This document shows, one piece after another, positions 52,187 through 60,701 of a stretch of 64,000 bases of DNA. The stretch lies in the NCBI RefSeq assembly GCF_018101125.2, contig NZ_JAELVF020000001.1, positions 2,184,922 through 2,248,921 on the forward strand, written 5' to 3'. The stretch comes from Streptomyces tardus (GTDB lineage: Bacteria > Actinomycetota > Actinomycetes > Streptomycetales > Streptomycetaceae). Positions within the stretch are counted from its first letter, which is position 1, and each line of letters starts with the position of its first letter. The notes beneath the pieces were generated by a model. The model was not told the origin of the DNA. It saw only the letters and a program-made list of their open reading frames with translations, and did no database searches. The position numbers and the translations under genes were made by a program.

Positions 52187-53641
52187 TCAGCGCTTGCCGT
52201 CGAGAATGGCCTTCATCACATCCACCGCGATCGGGGCCGCGAGACCACCGCCCGAAATGTCGCCGCGTGCCGCTTCGCTGTCCTCCACGACCACCGCCAC
52301 GGCCACCGGGGAGCCGTTGTCGTCCTTGGCGTAGGAGATGAACCACGCGTACGGGTTGTCCTTGTTCTCCTCGCCGCGCTGGGCCGTACCGGTCTTGCCG
52401 CCGACCTTCACACCGTCGATGCGGGCGGTGCTGCCGGTGCCGCGCTCGACGACGGACTCCATCATGTCCTGGAGCTTCTTGGCGTTCGGGGCGGAGACCG
52501 CTTCGCCGATCTCCTCCGGCTGGAACTGCTCGACGGTGCTGCGCGGGCCCTCCAGGCGGTCGACCATGTACGGCTTCATCAGCTTGCCGTCGTTGGCGAT
52601 CGCCGCGGTGACCATGGCCATCTGGAGGGGCGTCGCGCGGTTGGACGCCTGGCCGATACCTGCCATGGCGTTCTGCGGGCGGTTGTCCTCCGGGTAGACG
52701 GAGGCGACGCCGCGGACCGGGGTGAAGACCTCTTCGTTGAAGCCGAACTTGTCGGCCTGCTCGATCATCCCCTTGTTGCCGACGTCGTCGCTGATGCCGG
52801 CGAAGGTGGCGTTGCAGGAGAGCTCCATCGCCCTGCGCAGGGTGGCCTTGTCGCAGAGCGGGTTGATCTTGTCGTTGCCCAGCATGGTGCTGGACTGCGG
52901 CAGCTTGAGCGGGCTCTCGATGCCGGTCTTCTTGTCGACGTCGTACTTGCCGCTCTCCAGCGCCGCCGCAGCCGTGACGACCTTGAACGTCGAGCCGGGG
53001 GCGTAGGTCTGACGGAGCGCCCGGTTCAGGGTCGGGTCGTCGTCGTCCTTGTTGAGCTCGACCCAGTTCTTCTCGTCGTCCTTGGAGTTGCCGGCGACCT
53101 TGGAGGGGTCGTACGAGGGGGTGCTCGCCAGGGCGAGGATCGCGCCGGTCTGCGGGTCGAGCGCGGCGACCGCGCCCTTCTTGCCCTCCAGCCCCTTGAA
53201 CGCGGCCTGCTGGGCGGCGTTGTTCAGGGTGGTGACGACGTTGCCGCCCTCGCGGGGCTTGCCGGTGAGCATGTCGATCGTGCGGTTGAAGAACAGCCGG
53301 TCGTCGTTGCCCGTCAGTATCGTGTCGTAGATCTCCTCGAGCTGGGTGCCGCCGTACGCCTGGGAGGCGCGACCTGTGATCGGCGCCCACATGGGGCCGT
53401 TCTTGTAGGTGCGCTTGTACGCGAAGTCGCTGCCGGAGGTCTCGGCGGAACCGGTGATCGACTTCCCCTCGACGATGATGTTGCCGCGGGGGTGGGCGTA
53501 GCGCTCGATGGCGACCCGGCGGTTGCCCTCGTGGTTCTTCAGGTCCTCGGCCTGGACGAACTGCACCCAGTTCACCCGGACCATCAGGGCCATGATCAGC
53601 AGCCCGCAGAAAATCGCGACCCGACGCAGGGGCTTGTTCAC
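52187..53641 (-). CDS. pbpA: Penicillin-binding protein PbpA (transpeptidase)
   Basis: This 484-aa class B penicillin-binding protein has an N-terminal membrane anchor (VAIFCGLLIMALMVRVNWV), the SxxK motif in YAPGSTFKVV, SxN in ELSCNATFAG and KTG in VGGKTGTAQRG. It crosslinks peptidoglycan and works with the SEDS protein encoded directly upstream, whose stop overlaps its GTG start by 4 bp. Confidence 0.95.
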   Translation of the reverse strand: MNKPLRRVAIFCGLLIMALMVRVNWVQFVQAEDLKNHEGNRRVAIERYAHPRGNIIVEGKSITGSAETSGSDFAYKRTYKNGPMWAPITGRASQAYGGTQLEEIYDTILTGNDDRLFFNRTIDMLTGKPREGGNVVTTLNNAAQQAAFKGLEGKKGAVAALDPQTGAILALASTPSYDPSKVAGNSKDDEKNWVELNKDDDDPTLNRALRQTYAPGSTFKVVTAAAALESGKYDVDKKTGIESPLKLPQSSTMLGNDKINPLCDKATLRRAMELSCNATFAGISDDVGNKGMIEQADKFGFNEEVFTPVRGVASVYPEDNRPQNAMAGIGQASNRATPLQMAMVTAAIANDGKLMKPYMVDRLEGPRSTVEQFQPEEIGEAVSAPNAKKLQDMMESVVERGTGSTARIDGVKVGGKTGTAQRGEENKDNPYAWFISYAKDDNGSPVAVAVVVEDSEAARGDISGGGLAAPIAVDVMKAILDGKR

Positions 53642-55023
53642 GGCTTCACCACCTGGGTCATCTCGACATCGGGATTGTGTGCGGGCGCGGGGGCCGGCCG
53701 GCGGGCCGTGTCGCTGATCCTCAACAGGATCGCCACCAGCGCCCAGTTGGCGATGACCGAGGAGCCGCCCTGCGCGAGGAAGGGCATCGTCATACCGGTC
53801 AGCGGAATCAGCCCGGTGACACCGCCGGCGACGACGAAGATCTGGATGGCGAAGGCCCCGGAGAGCCCGACCGCCAGCAGCTTGCCGAACGGGTCGCGGG
53901 CCGCGAGCGCGGTACGGATGCCGCGCTCGACGAGCAGCCCGTAGAGCAGGATGATCGCCATCAGCCCGGCCAGGCCCAGCTCTTCGCCGACCGTCGCGAG
54001 GATGTAGTCGCTCTTGGTGGCGATACCGCCGATGAGCCGCGAGAAGCCCTGGCCGAGGCCGGAGCCGAGCAGCCCGCCGGAGCCGAAGGAGTACATCGCC
54101 TGGGCGGTCTCGGTGACACCGCCGTTCTGCAGCTCCAGCGGGTTCAGCCAGTTGTTCACGCGGTCGCCGACGTGGGTGTTGACGGAGGCGACGAAGACGG
54201 CGCCGGCCGTGGAGAGCAGCAGACCGAAGATGATCCAGCTGGTGCGCTCGGTGGCGACGTAGAGCATCACCACGAACATGCCGAAGAACAGCAGCGAGGT
54301 GCCGAGGTCGGTCTCGACGACCAGGATCATCAGGCTCAGCAACCAGATCGCCAGGATCGGGCCGAGGTCCCGCCCGCGCGGCAGGTAGAGGCCCATGAAG
54401 CGGCGGCTGGCCAGTGCCAGTGCGTCCCGCTTGACCATCAGATAGCCGGCGAAGAAGACGGTGATGACGATCTTGGCGAACTCACCGGGCTGCAGCGAAC
54501 CCACACCCGGAATGGTGACCCAGATCCGCGCGCCGTTGACCGGCGGGAAGAAGACCGGCAGCGTCAGCAGCACCAGCGCCACCGCCATCGAGATGTAGGT
54601 GTAGCGCTGGAGGATGCGGTGGTCCTTGAGGAAGACCAGCACACCCACGAAGAGCGCGACGCCGAGCGCCGACCACATCAGCTGGGTCGGGGCGGCGTTG
54701 TACGGCTTGAGTGCGGGCTCCTGGTCCAGGCGCCAGATCAGCACCAGCCCGAGCCCGTTGAGCAGCGTGGCGATCGGCAGCATCAACGGGTCGGCGTACG
54801 GCGCGAACTTGCGCACCACCAGGTGCGTGACGCCGGCCAGCAGGCCGAGGCCCAGACCGTAGCCGAGCATGCCCGCCGGTATGGTGCCGTCCATCGCGAG
54901 GCCGACGTTGGCGTACGCGAAGACGGGCACGAGGACGGCGAAGACCAGAAGCGCCAGCTCGGTGTTGCGTCGGCTGGGCGGACCACCGGAGGAGATGGTG
55001 GTGTTCCCGAGATTGAAACTCAT
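53638..55023 (-). CDS. rodA: SEDS-family peptidoglycan glycosyltransferase RodA/FtsW
   Basis: This 461-aa protein has about 10-12 membrane helices and SEDS signatures: IWVTIPGVGSLQPGEFAKI, LETDLGTSLLFFG-type VETDLGTSLLFFGMFVVML, and GLIPLTGMTMPFLAQGGSS. It polymerises lipid II during wall synthesis. Its place between pstP and pbpA is conserved in actinobacteria, which favours the RodA rather than the divisional FtsW role. Confidence 0.94.
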   Translation of the reverse strand: MSFNLGNTTISSGGPPSRRNTELALLVFAVLVPVFAYANVGLAMDGTIPAGMLGYGLGLGLLAGVTHLVVRKFAPYADPLMLPIATLLNGLGLVLIWRLDQEPALKPYNAAPTQLMWSALGVALFVGVLVFLKDHRILQRYTYISMAVALVLLTLPVFFPPVNGARIWVTIPGVGSLQPGEFAKIVITVFFAGYLMVKRDALALASRRFMGLYLPRGRDLGPILAIWLLSLMILVVETDLGTSLLFFGMFVVMLYVATERTSWIIFGLLLSTAGAVFVASVNTHVGDRVNNWLNPLELQNGGVTETAQAMYSFGSGGLLGSGLGQGFSRLIGGIATKSDYILATVGEELGLAGLMAIILLYGLLVERGIRTALAARDPFGKLLAVGLSGAFAIQIFVVAGGVTGLIPLTGMTMPFLAQGGSSVIANWALVAILLRISDTARRPAPAPAHNPDVEMTQVVKP

Positions 55024-55036
55024 CGCTCAGTGACCC

Positions 55037-56533
55037 TCACGGCATCCGGCAATGCTTGGCGAGCCGCTGCTGCTCTTCCGTCAACTCCGGCCCGGGATCG
55101 GTGCTTTCGGAGTCCTTGCCGTCCTTTTTGTCCTTGTCGTCCTGGTTGGCGGTGCCGAACTGCGAACCGATCTCGTCGCTGTTCTTCCCGCTGTCCGACG
55201 GACGCTCGTCGGTGACGATCTTGCAGACCTCCGCCTGGTTGCGGAGCGCGCCGATCTTGTCCTCGGCCTGCTCGCGGCTGTCCATCGTGATGGTGGCCTG
55301 CACGTCGTCGCGCTGCCATTTCGGCAGGTACTTGAGTTCGACGCCGGTGCGCTCCTGGACGCTGCTCAGGTCTATCCAGGCCAGCTTCTGGCTGATGCCC
55401 TGGTAGAGGGCGACCCGGTCGCCGTCCGCGCCGACGAAGTACTGCGTCTTCGTCCACCGCCAGCCCGCGTACAGACCGCCGCCGATCACCGCCAGCACCA
55501 GTGCGATCAGCAGCGAGCGCTTGATCCACCGGCCGCGGCGCGGGGGCGGGTCCTGGTACGCCCCGCCGTATCCACCGTCCTGCGGCGGCGGCGCGGCGGC
55601 GCCGGTACCGCTGCCGGGCGGGCCGAAGCTGCCCTCCGGCGGGGTGGGCGCGGACTGCGGGGGCACGGCCTGCTGGCTGCGGCGCAGCTCGGCCGCCCGG
55701 CCGGCCGGCGTCTGCAGCGAGGCCCCGCCGGACTGCTGCTGGTTCTCGGCGACGGCGCCGACGACGACCGGGGTGTCGTTGAGCTGGGCCGCGGCGAGGG
55801 TGTCGTCGGCGTCGACGTCCAGGACGTCCGCGATGATCACCGTGATGTTGTCCGGGCCGCCGCCGCGCAGCGCGAGCTGGATCAGCTCCTCGACGGTCTC
55901 CTGCGGGCCCTGGTAGCTGGAGAGGGTGTCCTCCAGCGTCTGGTGGCTGACGACGCCGGAGAGCCCGTCGGAGCAGATCAGATAGCGGTCTCCCGCGCGC
56001 ACCTCGCGCACCGAGAGGTCCGGCTCGACGTGGTCGCCGCTGCCCAACGCCCGCATCAGCAGGGAGCGTTGGGGGTGGGTGGTGGCCTCTTCCTCGGTGA
56101 TCCGGCCCTCGTCGACCAGCCGCTGCACCCAGGTGTGGTCCTGGGTGATCTGGGTCAGTACGCCGTCCCGCAGCAGGTACGCGCGGGAGTCGCCGACGTG
56201 GACGAGGCCGAGGCGCTGACCGGTCCAGAGCAGGGCGGTGAGCGTGGTGCCCATGCCCTCCAGCTGCGGGTCCTCCTCCACCATCACGCGCAGCTGCTCG
56301 TTGGCGCGGGCCACCGAGCTGCCGAGCGTGGTGAGGATGTCGGAGCCCGGGACGTCCTCGTCCAGCTCGACGATGGTGGAGATCACCTCGGAGCTGGCGA
56401 CCTCGCCGGCCGCCTGGCCGCCCATGCCGTCGGCGACCGCGAGCAGCCGGGGACCGGCGTAACCGGAGTCCTCGTTGTGCTCGCGGATCATGCCGTCGTG
56501 TGATCCGGCGGCGAATCGCAGTGCCAGGCTCAT
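55037..56533 (-). CDS. pstP: PP2C-type serine/threonine phosphatase PstP
   Basis: This 498-aa protein starts at ATG 56533 (MSLALRFAAGSHDGM), chosen because GAGGT lies 6 bp before it; an upstream GTG would add 15 residues. The PP2C metal-binding motifs are HNEDSGY, VADGMGGQAAGE, VGDSRAYLLRDG, SDGLSG and GGPDNITVI. A Pro/Gly-rich linker, one membrane helix (SLLIALVLAVIGGGLYAGW) and an extracytoplasmic domain follow. It reverses PknB-type phosphorylation. Confidence 0.94.
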   Translation of the reverse strand: MSLALRFAAGSHDGMIREHNEDSGYAGPRLLAVADGMGGQAAGEVASSEVISTIVELDEDVPGSDILTTLGSSVARANEQLRVMVEEDPQLEGMGTTLTALLWTGQRLGLVHVGDSRAYLLRDGVLTQITQDHTWVQRLVDEGRITEEEATTHPQRSLLMRALGSGDHVEPDLSVREVRAGDRYLICSDGLSGVVSHQTLEDTLSSYQGPQETVEELIQLALRGGGPDNITVIIADVLDVDADDTLAAAQLNDTPVVVGAVAENQQQSGGASLQTPAGRAAELRRSQQAVPPQSAPTPPEGSFGPPGSGTGAAAPPPQDGGYGGAYQDPPPRRGRWIKRSLLIALVLAVIGGGLYAGWRWTKTQYFVGADGDRVALYQGISQKLAWIDLSSVQERTGVELKYLPKWQRDDVQATITMDSREQAEDKIGALRNQAEVCKIVTDERPSDSGKNSDEIGSQFGTANQDDKDKKDGKDSESTDPGPELTEEQQRLAKHCRMP

Positions 56534-56598
56534 GCGCACCTCGCCCGTTTGCTCGGGGTACATCCGCACGGTGCCCACCCTCCGGTCGTCATGTTCGT

Positions 56599-57123
56599 CT
56601 ACTTCCGCAGCTCGATGACCGTTTTGCCGATGCGGATCGGCGCTCCGGGCGGAATCGGCGTCGGTGTCGTGAGTCGGGTCCGGTCAAGGTAGGTGCCGTT
56701 GGTGGATCCGAGGTCCTCGACGATCCACTGCCCGTCGCGGTCCGGATAGATCCTGGCATGTCTGCTCGACGCGTAGTCGTCGTCGAGCACGATTGTTGAA
56801 TCGTGTGCACGGCCCAACGAGATGGTCTGGCCCTGGAGGGCGACCGTCGTACCGCTCAGTGACCCTTCGGACACGACGAGTTTGGTCGGGGCTCCGCGCT
56901 TCGTGCGTCCGCCGCGACCGCCGCCGCGGCTCGCCGCCTGCTGCTGCGGGGCGGCCTGTTGTGGTCGTGCGGCGGCCGGCCGCTCGGGGCCGCGCCGTCC
57001 CGCGCGCTGGGTCACGCGCGTGCCGAACAGGTCACTTCTGATGACCTGGACGGCCACGATGACGAACAGCCACAGCACGGCGAGAAAACCCAACCGCATG
57101 ACCGTCAGGGTCAGCTCTGACAT
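56599..57123 (-). CDS. fhaB: FHA-domain membrane protein FhaB (FipA-like)
   Basis: This 174-aa protein has an N-terminal membrane helix (LGFLAVLWLFVIVAVQVI), a basic Gln/Arg-rich linker and a C-terminal FHA domain (SLGRAHDSTIVLDDDYASSR with SSRHARI, then DLGSTNGTYLD). It binds phosphothreonine on kinase targets and is linked to division and wall-synthesis control in mycobacteria. Confidence 0.92.
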   Translation of the reverse strand: MSELTLTVMRLGFLAVLWLFVIVAVQVIRSDLFGTRVTQRAGRRGPERPAAARPQQAAPQQQAASRGGGRGGRTKRGAPTKLVVSEGSLSGTTVALQGQTISLGRAHDSTIVLDDDYASSRHARIYPDRDGQWIVEDLGSTNGTYLDRTRLTTPTPIPPGAPIRIGKTVIELRK

Positions 57124-57133
57124 TGCCCCCGCT

Positions 57134-57997
57134 TCACCCTTCGGCTTGCCGGTAAATGATCGTGGTGTTGCCCACGAGGATCCGTGAGCCGTCGCGGAGC
57201 GTAGCGTGAGTGGACCGCTTCCCGTCCACCACGATGCCGTTGGTGGAGCCCAAGTCCTGCACCGTGGACGGGTTTCCGGGCCGGATCTCGCAGTGCCGCC
57301 GGGAGACGCCCGGGTCGTTGATCCGCACGTCGGCCTCGGTGGAGCGGCCCATGACCAGGGCCGCGCTCGTCACCTGGTGGCGCTGTCCGTTGATCTCCAC
57401 CCAGCGACGCGTCTGGCTCGACGGAAGCGGGCCCGCGCCCGCCGCCGGAGGTGGCGTGCTCGGCATCTTGGGGGCGCCGGACGGCATGGGCGGGGCGCCG
57501 CCGGGCACTCCGGAGGTGCCGCCGACCGTCGGGCCGCTGGGCCCGCCGCTGCCCGCGCCGCCGCCCGGCCATCCGCCGGGCCGCTCCGACTGGCCGGGCT
57601 GGGCCTGCGGGCTCTGCGAGGCGCTGGCGGCCAGGGTGCGGCTGCGCACCCGGTAGAGGCCGGTGTCGAGGGCCTCCGCCTTCTCCAGATGCACCTTGAC
57701 GGTGCCCATGAAGGTGTAGCGCTGCTGCTTGGCGTACTCCCTGACCATCCCGGCCAGCTCGTCGCCCAGCTGCCCCGAGTACGGGCTGAGCCGCTCGTGG
57801 TCGGGTGCGCTGAGCTCGACGATGAAGTCGTTGGGGACCACGGTGCGGTCGCGGTTCCAGATGGTGGCGTTGTTGTCGCACTCGCGCTGGAGCGCGCCCG
57901 CGATCTCCACCGGCTGCACCTCGGACTTGAACACCTTGGCAAAGGTGCCGTTGACGAGACCCTCGAGTCGCTGCTCGAAGCGTTTGAGAACTCCCAC
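57134..57997 (-). CDS. fhaA: DUF3662-FHA protein FhaA
   Basis: This 287-aa protein begins with the DUF3662 domain (MGVLKRFEQRLEGLVNGTF, LQRECDNNATIWNRDRTVVPN). A Pro/Gly-rich linker follows, and then an FHA domain (LVMGRSTEADVRINDPGVSR, DLGSTNGIVVDG). In mycobacteria FhaA binds phosphorylated MviN and regulates lipid II flow. It is the first gene of the pknB operon. The 57998-58408 spacer should hold the operon promoter and the tRNA-Leu promoter; no firm elements can be assigned. Confidence 0.92.
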   Translation of the reverse strand: MGVLKRFEQRLEGLVNGTFAKVFKSEVQPVEIAGALQRECDNNATIWNRDRTVVPNDFIVELSAPDHERLSPYSGQLGDELAGMVREYAKQQRYTFMGTVKVHLEKAEALDTGLYRVRSRTLAASASQSPQAQPGQSERPGGWPGGGAGSGGPSGPTVGGTSGVPGGAPPMPSGAPKMPSTPPPAAGAGPLPSSQTRRWVEINGQRHQVTSAALVMGRSTEADVRINDPGVSRRHCEIRPGNPSTVQDLGSTNGIVVDGKRSTHATLRDGSRILVGNTTIIYRQAEG

Positions 57998-58408
57998 GAT
58001 GCACCTACTTCCCCACTGCCTAGTGCTCTAGTACGCCGCGACGGGCCTGGCTGGGCCCTCGCGGCACTGGACCGAACTGCTGTGCCCCGCGACGGCGCAC
58101 GAGTCCCACTGATCGTATCCACGCGCGGAGAAATGCACTGGTTCCGCTTCGTGGTGCGATGAGCGGGTGTTACCCGTCACACGGGATCGTAGAGGGCTCC
58201 GATGCCAGTGTCCCCCACAGTCGCCGGGACTGTGGACAGTTGTACGGGGCGCCCGGCGGGAGCGCCCGGGCACCCGGGACGGGGGCCGGGATACGGATGT
58301 GAAACCACCGCCCGGAGCGTGCTAATCTTCTCGAAGTCGAGAGGCGCCCACACTGATCGGGATAAAGCAAGTCCCCGGACGAGTGTGTGTGTCGAAGACA
58401 ACACCCAT

Positions 58409-58495
58409 GCGCGGGTGGCGGAATAGGCAGACGCGCTGGATTCAGGTTCCAGTGCCCGAAAGGGCGTGGGGGTTCAACTCCCCCCTCGCGCACCA
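58409..58495 (+). tRNA. tRNA-Leu (anticodon CAG)
   Basis: The 87-nt class II tRNA has acceptor GCGCGGG/CTCGCGC, anticodon arm CTGGA TTCAGGT TCCAG (anticodon CAG), a long variable arm (TGCCCGAAAGGGCG), T-arm GGGGG TTCAACT CCCCC, and encoded CCA. It is normal in every arm and serves as an internal reference for the odd tRNA-like gene at 37.9 kb. Confidence 0.97.
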
Positions 58496-58500
58496 AGAGA

Positions 58501-58522
58501 GACCCCGGCTTCGGCCGGGGTC
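58501..58522 (+). terminator. Rho-independent terminator after tRNA-Leu
   Basis: GACCCCGGC-TTCG-GCCGGGGTC followed by TTCTTG, 5 nt after the tRNA. Confidence 0.93.
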
Positions 58523-58629
58523 TTCTTGTCGTTCCGGGGTGTTGCCGCGTCTGCAGCAGCACCCCGTGCCGCCGTACGAGACGTGCGCCCGAGCCGTGGC
58601 ACCTCGTGCGCCGCGTATGCGCGGAGGGC

Positions 58630-59103
58630 TCAGGCCAGGGGCCTGTTGAGCTCCGTATGCAGGTCGGCCGGGTCCGTCTCCGGAGTGGGCTCGGTGGTGT
58701 ACACCTCCCAGAAGTCGTCCCGCTCGGCCAGTTCCCGCCCGGCGATCCACGACCCCAACGCGGCCCAGGCGTCCGGAAGTCCGTCGTAGGAGCCGACGTG
58801 CACGAGGCGGGCGACCCGACCGCCGGGCAGGGTGCTCGCGGTGACCCTGCCGTCCGGCTCGGGCGCCCGGTCGACCGGGAAGCCGGCCTCCACGTCCGCG
58901 GTTTCGGTGATCTCGCCGTGGTAGCGGGAGAAGGCGGGACCGGTGATGGTGAGCCCCTGGGCGACGACGGCGTCGGCCAGCAGCGGGAAGCTGCGGTCGA
59001 AGAACTCCGGAAAGTCGACGAAAGCGACCCGGTCGCGTACGACCACGGTCGGGGTCTCCGCGATCTCGACGATTTCGGGCTCGGCGGCAGGGCGGTTGGG
59101 CAT
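58630..59103 (-). CDS. GyrI-like/AraC effector-binding-domain protein
   Basis: This 157-aa stand-alone small-molecule-binding domain of the GyrI-like type (VAFVDFPEFFDRSFPLLADAV, FSRYHGEITETADVEAGFPVD, LPGGRVARLVHVGSYDGLPDAW and WEVYTTEPTPETDPADLHTEL). Such proteins bind hydrophobic drugs or act as sensors and lack a DNA-binding domain here. Its role is unknown. Confidence 0.8.
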   Translation of the reverse strand: MPNRPAAEPEIVEIAETPTVVVRDRVAFVDFPEFFDRSFPLLADAVVAQGLTITGPAFSRYHGEITETADVEAGFPVDRAPEPDGRVTASTLPGGRVARLVHVGSYDGLPDAWAALGSWIAGRELAERDDFWEVYTTEPTPETDPADLHTELNRPLA

Positions 59104-59272
59104 GGCGTCCTCCGGGAGGTGCGGCGCGATGTACTCGTGAGGTACGACCGCCGCGGAGGCGAAAACTCATCGCGGCGCAGGCGAAAGCCGGTGGACGCGT
59201 ACGGAACCGTCGGCTCGCCGCCCGGCGGGGGCAGGTGGACTCCGGTGCGGTGTACGGGTCGCGGCCGGCGGA

Positions 59273-60127
59273 TCAGGAGGCCGTACGGCCGGGGTCCGGG
59301 GTCGGGTCCGGGCCGGGGTTGGTGTCCGGGTTCGGGCCAGGGTTGGGGTCCGGGCCCGGGTTCGGGTCGCGGCGGCGCAGCAGATAGGTGTCCATGATCC
59401 AGCCCTTGCGGGCGCGGGCGGCCGTGCGCACCTCCTCGATCTCGGCGGCCTTCTCGGCCAGGGGCCCGCTCACCAGGAGTTCGTCGTCCGTGCCGAGGTA
59501 CGCGCCCCAGTAGATGTCCAACTCCGCCTGCTCCTCGGCCGGCAGGAGGCTGAACGCGTGCCGGGCGTCCAGCATCACCACGGCGTCGTCCACGCCGCTC
59601 GGGAAGCCCTCCGCCAGACGTCGGCCGGTCGTCACCTGGAAGGCGCGGCCGACCCGGTTGAGACCGATGCGGTGCTGTGCGGCGAGCGTGGCGACACTGC
59701 TGACCCCGGGGACCACCTCGTGCTCGAAGGCGAGCCGGCCGCGGGCCAGGATGTCGTCCAGGATCGCCAGCGTCGAGTCGTAGAGCGAGGGGTCGCCCCA
59801 GACCAGGAAGGCGCCGCAGCCGTCCTCGGCCAGCTCGTCGCGGATCATCGCCTCGTACAGATCGCCGCGGCGTCGGCGCCACTCGTCGATCTCGGCGGCG
59901 TAGCGCGCGGGGGTGCGGTCGCGTTCGGGGTCGCGGGCCTCGACGACGCGGTGACCGGGCCGTGCGTGGTCGCGCAGCATGCCGGTGCGGAGGTCGATCA
60001 GCTCCTGCTTCTCCTCTCCCTTGCCGAGCAGGAAGAAGACGTCCGCCGCACCGAGTGCGCGGACGGCCTGGAGGGTCAGATGTTCGGGATCGCCGGCACC
60101 GATGCCGACCACGAGGATGCGTCTCAC
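59273..60127 (-). CDS. cobF: Precorrin-6A synthase (deacetylating)
   Basis: This 284-aa SAM-dependent tetrapyrrole methylase starts at GTG 60127 (VRRILVVGIGAGDPEHLTL). The CobF pattern is clear: AADVFFLLGKGEEKQELIDLR, FLVWGDPSLYDSTL and EVVPGVSSVATLAAQH. It methylates C1 and removes the acetyl group in aerobic cobalamin synthesis. The C-terminal 30 residues are an unusual run of NPGPDP-like repeats. Methylmalonyl-CoA mutase, a B12 enzyme, is encoded next door. Confidence 0.92.
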   Translation of the reverse strand: MRRILVVGIGAGDPEHLTLQAVRALGAADVFFLLGKGEEKQELIDLRTGMLRDHARPGHRVVEARDPERDRTPARYAAEIDEWRRRRGDLYEAMIRDELAEDGCGAFLVWGDPSLYDSTLAILDDILARGRLAFEHEVVPGVSSVATLAAQHRIGLNRVGRAFQVTTGRRLAEGFPSGVDDAVVMLDARHAFSLLPAEEQAELDIYWGAYLGTDDELLVSGPLAEKAAEIEEVRTAARARKGWIMDTYLLRRRDPNPGPDPNPGPNPDTNPGPDPTPDPGRTAS

Positions 60128-60701
60128 GTCCCGCAGTCTGCCCCGCCGGTGAACGTCCGTACGCACCGGTGCCGCCGCGCCGTGCGCCGAGGGCGCGGGA
60201 GGTGCGGGCCCGGCCCGCGTGCGGTGCGGGCGCGGTTGGGGAGTCTTCGCGCGGGTTCGTGTGCGTGCTCGGTGGGCGCACCCCGCCGACCGGCGGGGGC
60301 GGGAGCGGCACCGTCGGTGGATGCGGCCGACAGGGGCGACGGGCGAGGCTGTGGCACGACGGACGATCTGATCCGGCGCGACGCGGCACCGACCGTCCCG
60401 CCGGGTTCCGTCAAGGCCACCGCGGGCCCGGCCCGACCAACCGGGCCCGCGGGCAGGGCCGATGCGGCGAAGCCGAACCACGGGCGACCGGCGGGGGCGC
60501 GCCGCCGCCGGCGTCCGGGGCGCGTCCGGGGTGCCCGGGTCCGTTGCAGCGGGAACGGGCGAAATCCCTTACGAGGGCCGCCCGTTGGGACCGGAGAACG
60601 CGACAGAGGCGTCTACCCGCGTCACCGATGGGTGACGCCGAGTCCAAGGTCACAGAATTGCCCTGCTACCGCTTGCCCCGGCGCTCGCCTAGCCTGCCGC
60701 T
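60128..60701. other. Spacer between cobF and mutA with one GC-rich hairpin
   Basis: The 574-bp spacer holds a 12-bp perfect inverted repeat, CCGCGGGCCCGG (60420-60431) with its complement at 60441-60452. No gene and no convincing cobalamin riboswitch are seen. It must contain the divergent promoters of cobF and mutA. Confidence 0.5.

Noticed and set aside
60450..60701. Possible cobalamin riboswitch before mutA
   Set aside because: A GAAATCCC-like stretch is present, but no B12-box consensus or surrounding conserved helices could be found, and mutAB are not typical riboswitch targets.
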